NCBI GenBank assembly: GCA_944384585.1
Contig: CALWTY010000018.1
Location: forward strand, 1-42,226
DNA length: 42,226 nucleotides
Reading direction: 5' to 3'
Source of the DNA: an uncultured Clostridia bacterium
GTDB taxonomy: Bacteria > Bacillota > Clostridia > Oscillospirales > CAG-272
This document shows positions 24,012 through 32,476 of this stretch, in pieces. Numbering within the stretch: position 1 is the first letter of the stretch; the number at the start of each line of letters is the position of its first letter. The translations under genes and the position numbers were made by a program. Below the pieces are notes generated by a model that worked only from the letters and a program-made list of their open reading frames with translations, had not been told where the DNA came from and did not search any database.

Positions 24012-25162
24012 TGCTCGTCCTCCTTGTCGTCGCTCTTTCCGGCTTGGAAGAGGGGGGTATATTCCTCTTCGACGGCCTTTTTTCTGCCGAAGCGGGAGGG
24101 GTGCTTCTCCTCCTCCTCTGTCTCCTCCCCGTCTTCCCGATCGTCGGGGGCGGGAACGCAGCAGACCGGCTCCTCCTCCTCCTCTCCCTCCGCGGAGTAA
24201 AGCTCCTCTTCGTCGCTGATGACGGCGGAGGCGTCGGTGAGGCGGAAGAAGATTTCCTCAAGCGAAAGCTCCGATTTAGCCAGCTTTCTCACGGCGAAAT
24301 GCTTCTCGGCAAAGGCGAAGAAGAGCGCCTCGCGGATCTCGCGGTCGGCCTCGACCTCGATGTCGATGTCGAAGAGATTGCTGTCCTCGGGGTTGCCGGC
24401 GATGTCATAGCCGATGACGCCGGGGATGTCGGAGAGGATCGTGCGGATCGAGTCGGGATTGGCGCGCACCGTCATGGCGATGCGGTTTTCCGGCATATTG
24501 TCCCGGCGGATGTTCTCCAGCGTATCGGAGGCGACGAGATTGCCGCGGTTGATGATCATGACGTGATCGCAGACGGCGCTCACCTCCGCGAGAATATGGC
24601 TGGAGAGGATGATGGTGCGGCTCTGTCCCAGGCGGGAGATCAGCTCCCTGATCCCCGAAATCTGCCGGGGGTCAAGGCCGACGGTCGGCTCGTCCAGGAT
24701 GATGAGCTTCGGCTCTCCCAGCATGGCCTGCGCGATGCCGACCCGCTGCTTGTAGCCCTTGGAGAGATTCTTGATGAGGCGGTGTCTCATGTCGGTGATG
24801 TCGGTCTCCTCCATCACGCGGTAGATTTCCTCAAAGACGGCGGAGGCCTTGATCCCCTTGGCCTCTGCGACAAAGCGCAGGTATTCCTCCGGCGTCATAT
24901 CGGGGTAGACGGGGGGGATTTCCGGCAGATAGCCGATACAGCGGCGGGCGGCGACGGCATCCTCGTAGATGTCGTGCCCGTCGATCAGCACCTGTCCTGC
25001 GGTCGGCGCAAGGCATCCCGTGATCATGTTCATGGTCGTGGACTTGCCGGCGCCGTTCGGGCCGAGGAAGCCGTAGATTCTGCCCGGCTCGATGGTGAAG
25101 TTCAGATGATTGACGACGGTGTGGTCTCCGTACTTTTTGGTAAGGTTTCTTACCTCTATCAA
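24008..25162 (-). CDS. ABC transporter ATP-binding protein, GldA-like, with acidic C-terminal tail
   Basis: A 384-residue ATPase subunit. It has Walker A GFLGPNGAGKSTTMNM, a signature segment LSKGYKQRVGIAQAMLGEP, Walker B KLIILDEPTVGLDPRQ and the switch histidine in SSHILAEVS. The start is TTG at 25162, because CAGGAGG lies eight bases upstream and the protein then begins LIEVRNLTKKYG as the family does. After the core and regulatory domain (to about 305) comes a very acidic extension of about 80 residues (EGEEEEEPVCC, EDGEETEEEEKHPSR), unusual for the family. It is first in the four-gene Gld-type operon. Confidence 0.92.
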   Translation of the reverse strand: MIEVRNLTKKYGDHTVVNHLNFTIEPGRIYGFLGPNGAGKSTTMNMITGCLAPTAGQVLIDGHDIYEDAVAARRCIGYLPEIPPVYPDMTPEEYLRFVAEAKGIKASAVFEEIYRVMEETDITDMRHRLIKNLSKGYKQRVGIAQAMLGEPKLIILDEPTVGLDPRQISGIRELISRLGQSRTIILSSHILAEVSAVCDHVMIINRGNLVASDTLENIRRDNMPENRIAMTVRANPDSIRTILSDIPGVIGYDIAGNPEDSNLFDIDIEVEADREIREALFFAFAEKHFAVRKLAKSELSLEEIFFRLTDASAVISDEEELYSAEGEEEEEPVCCVPAPDDREDGEETEEEEKHPSRFGRKKAVEEEYTPLFQAGKSDDKEDEQ

Positions 25163-25285
25163 CGTGATTTCCTCCTGTATGTGAATTTTCTTTCTGACAA
25201 GCGGTTTCCTTAACAATCTACCATATCTTTGTGATTGTTTTGTGATAGCGACGTGAATATTTTATAGACGCCGCGGAAAAAACGG

Positions 25286-26098
25286 TTATTTGAGGAAGAG
25301 AAGCAGCTCCGCCGCGCAGGAAGCCGCCGCGGCGCAGTGCAGATCCGCCCGGCTGTAGAGGTAGGGCCGGGCGGCCTTCAGGGAGGGCGCGGGTCTGAGC
25401 CGGCCGGCGTAAAGCGTCCTGCCGCCGGCAAGCAGGCAGAGGCGATCCTTCCGGCGCTGCACCCTGATCGAAGCGGAAGAGTCGGGATGCGCCGACAGCG
25501 CCGCCAGCGCGTTCCCCGCCGCCGTCATCGCCGTCTCGGGGGAGGAGAGCGTCAGCCCGCTCTCCTCCGCGTCGGTATCCAGACGGTCGTATTCGAAGAT
25601 CAGGCGGATCGAGAGGCGCAGGATGGCAAGATAGCGGGACAGAGAGAGGCTCCCTCCCCGCCGGCAGGCGGGCTCCGCTCTCCCCGCCGCCCCGGCGTAA
25701 AGCTTCCCTGCCGAATCGCAGCCGGCGCGCAGCTCCCGCTCGGCGCGGAGGAAGAGCGGGGTGATCCCGGCGGCGGTCAGATCCCCTCCGAAAAAGAGGA
25801 GATAATTTCTTATGGTGTGCGGGAAGTACCAGCAGCAGAGTCCTTCGGAGAAGGAGGCGAAGGCGGTTTCGCTCATGTCCCGGTCGCAGACGGAGGCGAG
25901 GACGGTCTGCTGCCGCCGGAAGAGCCGGGAATAGCGCTCCGCTTCGGAAGGAGGAAGAAGAGGATACAGAAGCCGCTTCCGCCTCAGAAGAGGATGGATG
26001 CGGGCGGAGGGATTGAGGCGGAGGATCCTTCCTTCTTCATTCGTCAGCATCGCAGGCATCCGAAGGCGCTTCAGATAGGAATAGATGGGTAATATCAT
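25286..26098 (-). CDS. uncharacterised protein with PAS-like N-terminus
   Basis: A 270-residue protein of no recognised family. The start MILPIYSYLKRLRMPAMLTN with NEEGRILRLNPSARIHPLL resembles the opening strands of a PAS sensor domain. The second half (LAILRLSIRLIFEYDRL, then SPETAMTAAGNALAALSAHP) has a layout like a histidine-kinase dimerisation helix and a degenerate ATPase domain, but the H-box and the N, G1 and G2 boxes are not present. No membrane segments are evident. It stands alone, convergent with nothing and divergent from the MarR-led operon. It could be a decayed or non-enzymatic kinase-like sensor; confidence in any function is low. Confidence 0.6.
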   Translation of the reverse strand: MILPIYSYLKRLRMPAMLTNEEGRILRLNPSARIHPLLRRKRLLYPLLPPSEAERYSRLFRRQQTVLASVCDRDMSETAFASFSEGLCCWYFPHTIRNYLLFFGGDLTAAGITPLFLRAERELRAGCDSAGKLYAGAAGRAEPACRRGGSLSLSRYLAILRLSIRLIFEYDRLDTDAEESGLTLSSPETAMTAAGNALAALSAHPDSSASIRVQRRKDRLCLLAGGRTLYAGRLRPAPSLKAARPYLYSRADLHCAAAASCAAELLLFLK

Positions 26099-26223
26099 GG
26101 GTAGGCCTCCCTTCGGGGTTTGTCGTGCCGTATAGGATAATCTTACAACAATCCGCCCGATTTGTCAAGCGCCGCCTCCTGACGGCATCCCATGTCCAAA
26201 ATGTAAATTTTGTACGGGAAGAC

Positions 26224-26251
26224 TTGAGTTTTCAAAAAAAATGATTATAAT
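26224..26251 (+). promoter_or_regulatory. promoter of the lipid operon
   Basis: TTGAGT (26224-26229), a 16-base spacer and a perfect TATAAT (26246-26251). A G+C-rich leader of about 115 bases with inverted GCCC/GGGC tracts separates it from the MarR gene. Confidence 0.65.
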
Positions 26252-26368
26252 TATAACTAAAGCCCGGGAGGGGCGGGCTGCGCCGTGCGCCCTCCGGGTC
26301 AATTGCGCGGAAGGAGGGCCTTTCTCTCGGAGAAGGGCTTCCCCGACAGGCTCGGGGAAGATGGGAGA

Positions 26369-26830
26369 ATGCTGGAGCTTGCCGAAATACTGCCCCTTGC
26401 CGACCAGGTGAAAAAGCTGTACGTCAAGGCCTGCCGCGCGGTCTGCAAAAAATACGGACTGACCCAGACGGAATTCTATATCCTCGATTTTCTCGGAGAG
26501 GAGACCGGCTGCGATACCGCAAACGAGATCTCCCGCCGCCGCCAGATCAAGAAGGCCAACGTCTCCACCTCGGTGGAGCGGCTGATCAAAAAGGGCTATC
26601 TCAGGAGAAGAACCGACCCCGACGACCGCCGCTACATCCATCTCGAGCTGACGGGGGAGGCGGCCGCGCCGGTGGACGAGATCAGACAAGCACAGAGCGA
26701 TTTCTTCTCCCGCTTTTCCGACGGCCTGAGCAGCGAGGAGCTCCGGGTCTACAAGCAGCTGACCGAAAAGCTGCTGCTCTCGGCGGGGCGGACGGTCAGA
26801 CAGCCCGGGGAAAGGGGGATCTGCCGATGA
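26369..26830 (+). CDS. MarR family transcriptional regulator
   Basis: A 153-residue winged-helix regulator. The core includes KKYGLTQTEFYILDFLGEE, then ANEISRRRQIKKANVSTSVE (recognition helix) and the wing YLRRRTDPDDRRYIHLELTG with the family's DxRxx motif. The ATG at 26369 (MLELAEILPL) follows GGGGAAG by about eight bases; an open upstream extension does not resemble the family. Its stop overlaps the next start by four bases (ATGA). As first gene of the lipid operon it probably autoregulates it. The ligand is unknown. Confidence 0.9.
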   Translation: MLELAEILPLADQVKKLYVKACRAVCKKYGLTQTEFYILDFLGEETGCDTANEISRRRQIKKANVSTSVERLIKKGYLRRRTDPDDRRYIHLELTGEAAAPVDEIRQAQSDFFSRFSDGLSSEELRVYKQLTEKLLLSAGRTVRQPGERGICR

Positions 26831-28236
26831 ATCGCGACGAAAAAAAGAAATTCCTGCGGCATCTGCTCTTTGCCGCCGCGGTGATCCTCATCTACGTTCT
26901 GATCACCAACCTCCACTCGCTGGGGGTGCGGATCATGGGCTTTTTCAAGCTGTTTTCCCCGCTGATCATCGGCGTGCTGTTTGCGCTGATCCTCTACAAG
27001 CCGATGAAGGGGATCAACGGATTTTTCCTGTTTCTGAAGAGGAAATCCCGCTTCAAGCGGCATCTGCCCGACCGTGCGATCCAGACGATCAGCCTGACCC
27101 TGACATTTCTCCTGGCACTGCTGGTGCTGTACTTCATCGCCAACAGCGTCGTGCCGCAGATCGTGCTGTCCTTCAAGAGTATTTTCAGCTCGATCGAGAA
27201 CTACTATCCCGCAGCGCTGGCCTATCTGGAAAGCCTCGGCCTTGATACCACGGAGATCGAGCTGCTGATCGAGAAAATCAATCTCGAGAGCATCTGGAAC
27301 GCCCTGACCGCCAACGCCGACAAGATCTTCAATACCGCCTTCGGCGCGGTCAACGGGATCGCGACGGTGCTGACCACCGGCGTGACCGCCGTCATCTTCT
27401 CGGTGTATGTCCTGTCCAACCGCGAGACGCTGAAGCGACAGACCGGCAAGGTGCTGCTCGCCTATTTCAAGCCCAAGACCGCCAAAAAGATCCGGGATAT
27501 CGGGATGCTGGTCGTGACGACGTTTCTGAACTTTATCTCGGGGCAGTGCCTGGAGGCCGTGATCCTCGGCTGTATCTTCTTCTTCTTCATGAGCATCTTC
27601 GGCTTCCCCTTTGCGACGGTCATCAGCGTCATCATCGCCCTGACCGCCATCATTCCGTATGTGGGGGCGTTTCTCGGCTGTGCGGTGGGCGTGGTGCTGA
27701 TCTTCATGCAGGATCCGATGAAGGCGCTGCTTTTCATCGGAATGTTCCTGGTGCTGCAGCAGCTGGAGAACAATCTGATCTATCCGAGGGTGGTCGGAAC
27801 GTCGGTGAATCTGCCGGCGATCTGGACCTTCACGGCATTGATCGTCGGCGGGGCGCTCTTCGGCGTGGTGGGAATGCTCTTCTTCATCCCGCTGACCTCG
27901 GTGTTCTATACCCTGCTGAAAAACGATGTCAACCACCGGATCCGCAAGAAGGCGGCGGGAGGGGGCGGGGCGCTCCTTCCGGTGGAACGGTTCTTCGATG
28001 CCGATGACGGGGAGAAGGATGACGAGGCGGATGCCGCCCCGACCCCCTCCTCCGATCGGGGGACAACGGAGATGACGACTCCCGCCGTCTCCTCCGAGCT
28101 TCCGGCGAAGGCGACTCCGACGACTCCCGCCGTCTCCTCCGAGCTTCCGGTGACGGCGACGCCGACAACTCCCGCCGTCTCCTCCGGACAGGATCGGAAG
28201 GGCGGCGCGGACGGACAGCGGGAGGGGCGCGTATGA
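26827..28236 (+). CDS. AI-2E family transporter with C-terminal repeat tail
   Basis: A 469-residue polytopic membrane protein of the AI-2E/YdbO family (PF01594 type). Paired N-terminal helices (FAAAVILIYVLITN, then FKLFSPLIIGVLFALIL) are followed by an extracytoplasmic helical domain (about 100-170). The conserved C-terminal half includes LTAIIPYVGAFLGCAVGVVL and LQQLENNLIYPRVVG. Members export diverse small molecules and the substrate cannot be inferred. After about residue 375 a cytoplasmic tail carries 15-residue repeats (TTPAVSSELPAKATP and close copies). It overlaps both neighbours by four bases. Confidence 0.9.
   Translation: MNRDEKKKFLRHLLFAAAVILIYVLITNLHSLGVRIMGFFKLFSPLIIGVLFALILYKPMKGINGFFLFLKRKSRFKRHLPDRAIQTISLTLTFLLALLVLYFIANSVVPQIVLSFKSIFSSIENYYPAALAYLESLGLDTTEIELLIEKINLESIWNALTANADKIFNTAFGAVNGIATVLTTGVTAVIFSVYVLSNRETLKRQTGKVLLAYFKPKTAKKIRDIGMLVVTTFLNFISGQCLEAVILGCIFFFFMSIFGFPFATVISVIIALTAIIPYVGAFLGCAVGVVLIFMQDPMKALLFIGMFLVLQQLENNLIYPRVVGTSVNLPAIWTFTALIVGGALFGVVGMLFFIPLTSVFYTLLKNDVNHRIRKKAAGGGGALLPVERFFDADDGEKDDEADAAPTPSSDRGTTEMTTPAVSSELPAKATPTTPAVSSELPVTATPTTPAVSSGQDRKGGADGQREGRV
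28075..28188 (+). repeat. 45-bp in-frame tandem repeat in the AI-2E gene
   Basis: Two full 45-base units (28075-28119, 28120-28164) and a partial third encode TTPAVSSELP-type 15-residue repeats. The length is a multiple of three, so copy-number changes would keep the frame. Confidence 0.85.
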
Positions 28237-28805
28237 AAAACATCCGACGGGAGATCATGACCGTCCCGAACCTGCTCAGCCTGCTTCGGCTGCTGCTCGT
28301 TCCGGTTTTCGCCGTCCTCAGTCTGAAGGCGGAGACCGCCAAGGACTATCTCGTGTCGGCGGGAGTGCTGGTGCTGTCGGCGCTGACCGATATGGCCGAC
28401 GGACTGATCGCAAGAAAATGCAATATGATCTCGCGGCTCGGCATCGTGCTTGACCCCATCGCGGACAAAATGACGCAGGGGGTGGTGATGATCTGCCTCA
28501 GCCTGCGGCATCCCGAAATGATCCCGCTGCTGATCCTCTTCGTCGTCAAGGAGCTGTTCATGCTGATCATGGGCTGCCTTCATCTCAGGAAAAACAAAAT
28601 GCTCGACGGCGCGCTCTTTGCGGGGAAGCTGTGTACGACGGTGCTGTTTGTCGGCATGACGGCGATCATGGTCTTCCGCGGGATGCCCCCCGCCGTCCTG
28701 TATGCCGTGATCGGGATCTGCTTTGCGTTTATGTCGATCTCGTTTGCCGCCTATGCGCGGTGCTATCTGCGGCATTCGCCGCATATAAAGGAAATTGAAC
28801 GATGA
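28233..28805 (+). CDS. CDP-alcohol phosphatidyltransferase (PgsA-like)
   Basis: A 190-residue integral membrane enzyme that transfers a CDP-activated diacylglycerol to an alcohol. The complete CDP-OH signature is present at about residues 55-80: DG-x2-AR-x8-G-x3-D-x3-D, read as DGLIARK, RLGIVLDPIADK. Family members include phosphatidylglycerophosphate synthase, and the MTVPNLLSLLRLLLVPVF start is typical of PgsA. The acceptor is uncertain because the gene sits in a glycolipid-type operon rather than near housekeeping genes. It overlaps the AI-2E stop by four bases. Confidence 0.92.
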   Translation: MKNIRREIMTVPNLLSLLRLLLVPVFAVLSLKAETAKDYLVSAGVLVLSALTDMADGLIARKCNMISRLGIVLDPIADKMTQGVVMICLSLRHPEMIPLLILFVVKELFMLIMGCLHLRKNKMLDGALFAGKLCTTVLFVGMTAIMVFRGMPPAVLYAVIGICFAFMSISFAAYARCYLRHSPHIKEIER

Positions 28806-28827
28806 TTTCAAGGAAAGGAATCGGATT

Positions 28828-29319
28828 ATGAATACAAGATTTTGGGTCGGCGTGGTTTATGTGGCGGTGATCGGAGCGCTCTCCAACATCGCTGCCCTGT
28901 TTATCAGACGGGATCGCCTCAAAGAGGATAAATTCCCCTTCAGAATCTACAAATGGGAAAGAAACGGCAAGGTTTACGATCGGTTGAAGATCAGAAGATG
29001 GAAGAACCGCGTGCCGGATATGAGCAAGGTGCTGAAGTTCATGCTTCCCAAGAAGGTCTGCTGCGGCGCGACGGGACGGGATATCCGCGCGCTGATCAAG
29101 GAGACCTGCGTGGCGGAGATCGTCCACAGCGTCCTGATCGTGCTTTCCCTTGCGGTCTTTGCGATCTGCCCCGGGCGGGAGGGCGTCGTGCTGTTCCTGC
29201 TCTGCCTGCTGCTGAATCTGCCCTTCATCTTTATTCAGAGATACAACCGCCCGCAGTACATCACGGCTGCCAAGCGCCTTGACGAACGGGAGGAGCGGAG
29301 GCGGCAATGCGGCTTCTGA
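28828..29319 (+). CDS. CrtO-like glycosyl-lipid acyltransferase family protein
   Basis: A 163-residue membrane protein resembling glycosyl-4,4'-diaponeurosporenoate acyltransferases (CrtO of staphyloxanthin synthesis). An N-terminal helix (WVGVVYVAVIGALSNIAAL) precedes KWERNGKVYDRLKIRRWKNR, then VPDMSKVLKFMLPK. CVAEIVHSVLIVLS holds the family E..H pair, and a final helix pair ends in FIFIQRYNRPQYI. The ATG at 28828 follows AGGAAAGGAA; an ATG 33 bases upstream is less well placed. No carotenoid genes are visible, so the acceptor may be another glycolipid. The assignment rests on pattern recall and is moderate. Confidence 0.6.
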   Translation: MNTRFWVGVVYVAVIGALSNIAALFIRRDRLKEDKFPFRIYKWERNGKVYDRLKIRRWKNRVPDMSKVLKFMLPKKVCCGATGRDIRALIKETCVAEIVHSVLIVLSLAVFAICPGREGVVLFLLCLLLNLPFIFIQRYNRPQYITAAKRLDEREERRRQCGF

Positions 29320-30461
29320 TACTATCCTGCAACACCGGAGAGGGACATAACTCCACTGCCAAGGCGATCATCCAATATGCCGAGTGTCGGGGCGATACCT
29401 GCGAAATGAAAGACGCCCTCGCCTATTGGCCGGTCGGGACCAACCGCTTTATCTGCTCGGGACAGGTCTTCCTCTATAGGAATGCCCCGGAGCTGTTCGG
29501 CGCAGGTTACCGCTTCTTCGAGTCGGTGTCGGAGAAGACCAACGAAAAAAACATGATCCGGGAGCAGAAGGGCAAGGAGCCGGCGAAGAACGCCTTCCTC
29601 GGCCTTGCCAAGATTCCTTCGGAAAAGATGTATGCCGACATTGCGGCGGGCGGCTATGATGCCGTGATCTGCGTTCACGTCTTCGCCTCGCTGATGATGA
29701 CGGAGATCCGCAAGAGGTACGGCGACGGGCTTCCTACTTATTTCGTGGCTACCGATTATACCTGCAGCCCCGGCGTGAACATCTCGGATTTCAACGCCTG
29801 CTTCATCCCCGCCGAGGGGCTGATCCCGGAATTTACGGGGCTGGGCGTCAAGAAGGAAAAGCTGATCCCCACCGGTATCCCGGTGCGGGAGGACTTCTAT
29901 ACCGCGCTCCCGCAGCCGGAGGCGAGGGAGGCCCTTGCCCTCCCTCCCGACAAGCGGCTGGTGCTGATCATGTGCGGCAGCATGGGGGTCGGCCCCGTCA
30001 GGGAGACGGTGGAGCTGCTGGCGAAGGAGATGCCGGAGAACGCCGCCGCGGTGGTGATCTGCGGGCGGAACGAAAAGCTCCTTGCCCAGCTCCGGCAGCT
30101 TGACTGCGGCGACAGACTCTTCGTTGTCGGCTATACGAAGGAGGTCTGCCGCTATATGGATGCCGCCGATCTCATCGTCACCAAGGCGGGGGGACTCAGC
30201 TCCACCGAGGCGGCGACCAAGCATCTTCCGATTGTCTTCCTCGATGCCATCCCCGGACTGGAGGAGCATAACCGGGACTTTTTCTGCGAAAACGGCTTTG
30301 CCGTCTTCGGGGAAACGCCGGAGGAGATCTGCGCCCATGTCTGCGGCCTTCTCTCCGATCGCGGACGACTTGATACTATGAAAAACAAGCTCGCTGAAAG
30401 CTTTACGCATCGGGCAGCAAAGGAAATCTATGAACACGTCAAAGCTGAATGTCGAGGTTGA
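29307..30461 (+). CDS. MGDG synthase-type diacylglycerol glycosyltransferase
   Basis: A 384-residue GT28-like enzyme of the MGDG synthase / processive diacylglycerol glucosyltransferase (UgtP/YpfP) family, which adds sugars to diacylglycerol at the inner membrane face. Hallmarks are ILSCNTGEGHNSTAKAI at the N-terminus, YFVATDYTCSPGV, PTGIPVRE, then the donor-binding C-domain LIMCGSMGVGPVRE, ADLIVTKAGGLSSTEA and PGLEEHNRDFF. It starts 13 bases inside the preceding gene and overlaps the following gene by 32, a tightly coupled arrangement. The product would be a glycosyl- or diglycosyl-diacylglycerol. Confidence 0.9.
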   Translation: MRLLILSCNTGEGHNSTAKAIIQYAECRGDTCEMKDALAYWPVGTNRFICSGQVFLYRNAPELFGAGYRFFESVSEKTNEKNMIREQKGKEPAKNAFLGLAKIPSEKMYADIAAGGYDAVICVHVFASLMMTEIRKRYGDGLPTYFVATDYTCSPGVNISDFNACFIPAEGLIPEFTGLGVKKEKLIPTGIPVREDFYTALPQPEAREALALPPDKRLVLIMCGSMGVGPVRETVELLAKEMPENAAAVVICGRNEKLLAQLRQLDCGDRLFVVGYTKEVCRYMDAADLIVTKAGGLSSTEAATKHLPIVFLDAIPGLEEHNRDFFCENGFAVFGETPEEICAHVCGLLSDRGRLDTMKNKLAESFTHRAAKEIYEHVKAECRG

Positions 30462-31155
30462 CTATCGTCGGCTGCGGCTGAATAATCTGATCTCTTCCGA
30501 ATTCTCTCATCTGCTTCTTCTGGTCTTCTGGCCGCTCTTCGGGGTGGTCTTCGCGGCGCTGGAATGCTTTCGGACGAACGGATATCATGTCGTGTATTCC
30601 CCCATTGACGATATGATCCCCTTTTGCGAGTATTTTGTCATTCCCTATCTCTTCTGGTTCGTCTATATCGTCGGGATGTATATCTACAGCCTCTTCTGGG
30701 ACATCGAGGCCTTCCGCCGCTTTTCCTGGTTTATCATCCTCACCTATTCGGTGACGATCCTCATCTATATCGTCTGGCCGACCTCTCAGGAGCTTCGCCC
30801 CGCCTCCTTCGAGCGCAGCAATATCTTCACGGAGTTCATGCGGAGGTTCTACGAGTTCGATACCAACACCAACGTCTGCCCCTCGATCCATGTCATCGGC
30901 GCGGTGGCGGTCTCCTGCGCCGCCTGGAACAGCAAGTTCTTCTCCACGACCCCCTGGCGGATCGTCTTCAGCCTGGTCACCCTGTCGATCATCGCCTCCA
31001 CCGTATTCCTGAAGCAGCATTCCTTCCTCGATATCCCGCCGGCGCTGCTCCTCTGCGCGCTGGCTTATCCCGTTGTCTACGGCAAAAAGGGAAAGGCGTT
31101 TTTCGATCGGATTCGCGACAAGCTGAACAAAAGATTCCGTCCCCCTGCCCGATAA
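30430..31155 (+). CDS. PAP2 superfamily membrane phosphatase/transferase
   Basis: A 241-residue protein with five or six helices and the PAP2 motifs in the form seen in AUR1/inositolphosphotransferase-like members. The motifs are SFERSN in place of the basic motif 1, NVCPSIHVIGAVAVSC as motif 2, and FLKQHSFLDIPPALLLC as motif 3 with the catalytic His and Asp. Such enzymes dephosphorylate lipid phosphates or transfer lipid head groups. Its start lies 32 bases inside the glycosyltransferase gene and it ends the lipid operon before a strong terminator. Confidence 0.85.
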   Translation: MNTSKLNVEVDYRRLRLNNLISSEFSHLLLLVFWPLFGVVFAALECFRTNGYHVVYSPIDDMIPFCEYFVIPYLFWFVYIVGMYIYSLFWDIEAFRRFSWFIILTYSVTILIYIVWPTSQELRPASFERSNIFTEFMRRFYEFDTNTNVCPSIHVIGAVAVSCAAWNSKFFSTTPWRIVFSLVTLSIIASTVFLKQHSFLDIPPALLLCALAYPVVYGKKGKAFFDRIRDKLNKRFRPPAR

Positions 31156-31177
31156 CACCCGTCCCTGCTGCGTCTTC

Positions 31178-31212
31178 GCCTCCCCCCCCGACCGTCCGGG
31201 GGGAGGCTTTTT
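31178..31212 (+). terminator. intrinsic terminator of the lipid operon
   Basis: GCCTCCCCCC (31178-31187) pairs with GGGGGGAGGC (31198-31207) and TTTTT follows. Confidence 0.88.
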
Positions 31213-31266
31213 CTGCGTTTTTTCTTTAAACCGCAAAATATTTCCGTTGAACAGCAAAATCATGCG

Positions 31267-31295
31267 TTGACAGATGTGATGAATCCGATTATAAT
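31267..31295 (+). promoter_or_regulatory. promoter of the sugar operon
   Basis: A perfect TTGACA (31267-31272), a 17-base spacer and a perfect TATAAT (31290-31295), about 55 bases ahead of the first oxidoreductase start. Confidence 0.85.
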
Positions 31296-31349
31296 AATGA
31301 GTATAGAGACTATTTATTCTGTATACTTCTGCTCAGGAGGGTTTTAGGA

Positions 31350-32450
31350 ATGGAAAAGAATGATCGTATCGTAAAGGCTGCCGTGATCGGCTGCGGCGGG
31401 ATCGCGACCGGAAAGCATCTTCCCGCCATGAAGAAGCTCCCCGACGTCTCCGTCGTCGCCTTCTGCGACATCATCCGGGAGCGCGCCGAGCGGGCGGCCG
31501 CGGAGTACGGCGCCGAGGGCGCGAAGGTTTATACCGACTATCGGGAGCTGCTGAAGGATCCTGAAATCGAGACGGTCCACGTCTGCACCCCCAACCGCTC
31601 CCACAGCTTTATCACCGTGGACGCGCTGGAGGCCGGCAAGCACGTCATCTGCGAGAAGCCGATGGCGATCAATTCCGTCGAGGCAAAGAAAATGCTGGAT
31701 GCCTCCAAGCGTACCGGCAAGATCCTCACCATCGGCTATCAGGGACGCCAGAGAAACGACTCCCTCTATATGAAGCATGAGGCGGAGCTCGGCACCTTCG
31801 GGGAGATCTACTACGCCAACGCCATCGCCATCCGCCGCCGCGCGGTTCCGACCTGGGGCGTATTCCTTGACGAATATGAGCAGGGAGGCGGGCCTCTGAT
31901 CGATATCGGAACGCATGCGCTCGACCTGACGCTGTGGGTGATGGATAACTATAAGCCGAAGTACTGCGTCGGCACGACCTACCATAAGCTCAACAAGGAC
32001 ACCCATACCGCCAACGCATGGGGCGACTGGGATCCCGAAAAGTTTACCGTCGAGGATTCGGCGTTCGGCTTTGTCGTCATGGAGAACGGGGCGACGATCA
32101 TGCTCCGCTCCTCCTGGGCGCTCAATACCCTTGACGTGCGCGAGGCGGTCACCAGCGTCTGCGGCACCAAGGCGGGGGGCGATATGTTCAACGGCGGCGT
32201 CACCATCAACGGAGTCCGGAACGGCAGACAGTACCGCACCGACGTCAGTATGTCGGCGGGCGGCGTCGATTTCTATGCCGGAGCGGGCGGAGACAAGCCG
32301 GAGGACCGCGAGGCGCGGCTCTTCTACAATGCCGTCAAGTACGGGACCGCGCCCTCTGTCGAGCCGGAGCAGGCCTACTGCGTCACCCGCATCCTGGAGG
32401 GCATCTACACCTCTGCCAAGACCGGCGAGCTGTACCGGTTTGAAAACTGA
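31350..32450 (+). CDS. Gfo/Idh/MocA family oxidoreductase, first gene of the sugar operon
   Basis: A 366-residue NAD(P)-dependent sugar oxidoreductase. It has Rossmann motif AAVIGCGGIATGKHLPAM, family loop GKHVICEKPMAINSVEAKKM, and the substrate-domain motif GGPLIDIGTHALDLTLWVMD, whose Asp and His are the usual catalytic pair. The gene has a consensus promoter and is followed by a TIM-barrel isomerase, a hydrolase and a second oxidoreductase. Paired oxidoreductase and TIM-barrel proteins are known to act on glycosides by oxidising the sugar to a 3-keto form. AGGAGGG lies upstream of the ATG. Confidence 0.93.
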   Translation: MEKNDRIVKAAVIGCGGIATGKHLPAMKKLPDVSVVAFCDIIRERAERAAAEYGAEGAKVYTDYRELLKDPEIETVHVCTPNRSHSFITVDALEAGKHVICEKPMAINSVEAKKMLDASKRTGKILTIGYQGRQRNDSLYMKHEAELGTFGEIYYANAIAIRRRAVPTWGVFLDEYEQGGGPLIDIGTHALDLTLWVMDNYKPKYCVGTTYHKLNKDTHTANAWGDWDPEKFTVEDSAFGFVVMENGATIMLRSSWALNTLDVREAVTSVCGTKAGGDMFNGGVTINGVRNGRQYRTDVSMSAGGVDFYAGAGGDKPEDREARLFYNAVKYGTAPSVEPEQAYCVTRILEGIYTSAKTGELYRFEN

Positions 32451-32476
32451 GCTGCTGAGGCGGAAAGGAAATTGTT

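Noticed and set aside
17276..25213. Long plus-strand open frames (up to about 950 codons) opposite the oxidoreductase and Gld-type transporter genes.
   Set aside because: Each lies antisense to genes with strong family motifs, start sites and operon spacing. The antisense translations are Gly/Asp/Val-rich shadows without domains.
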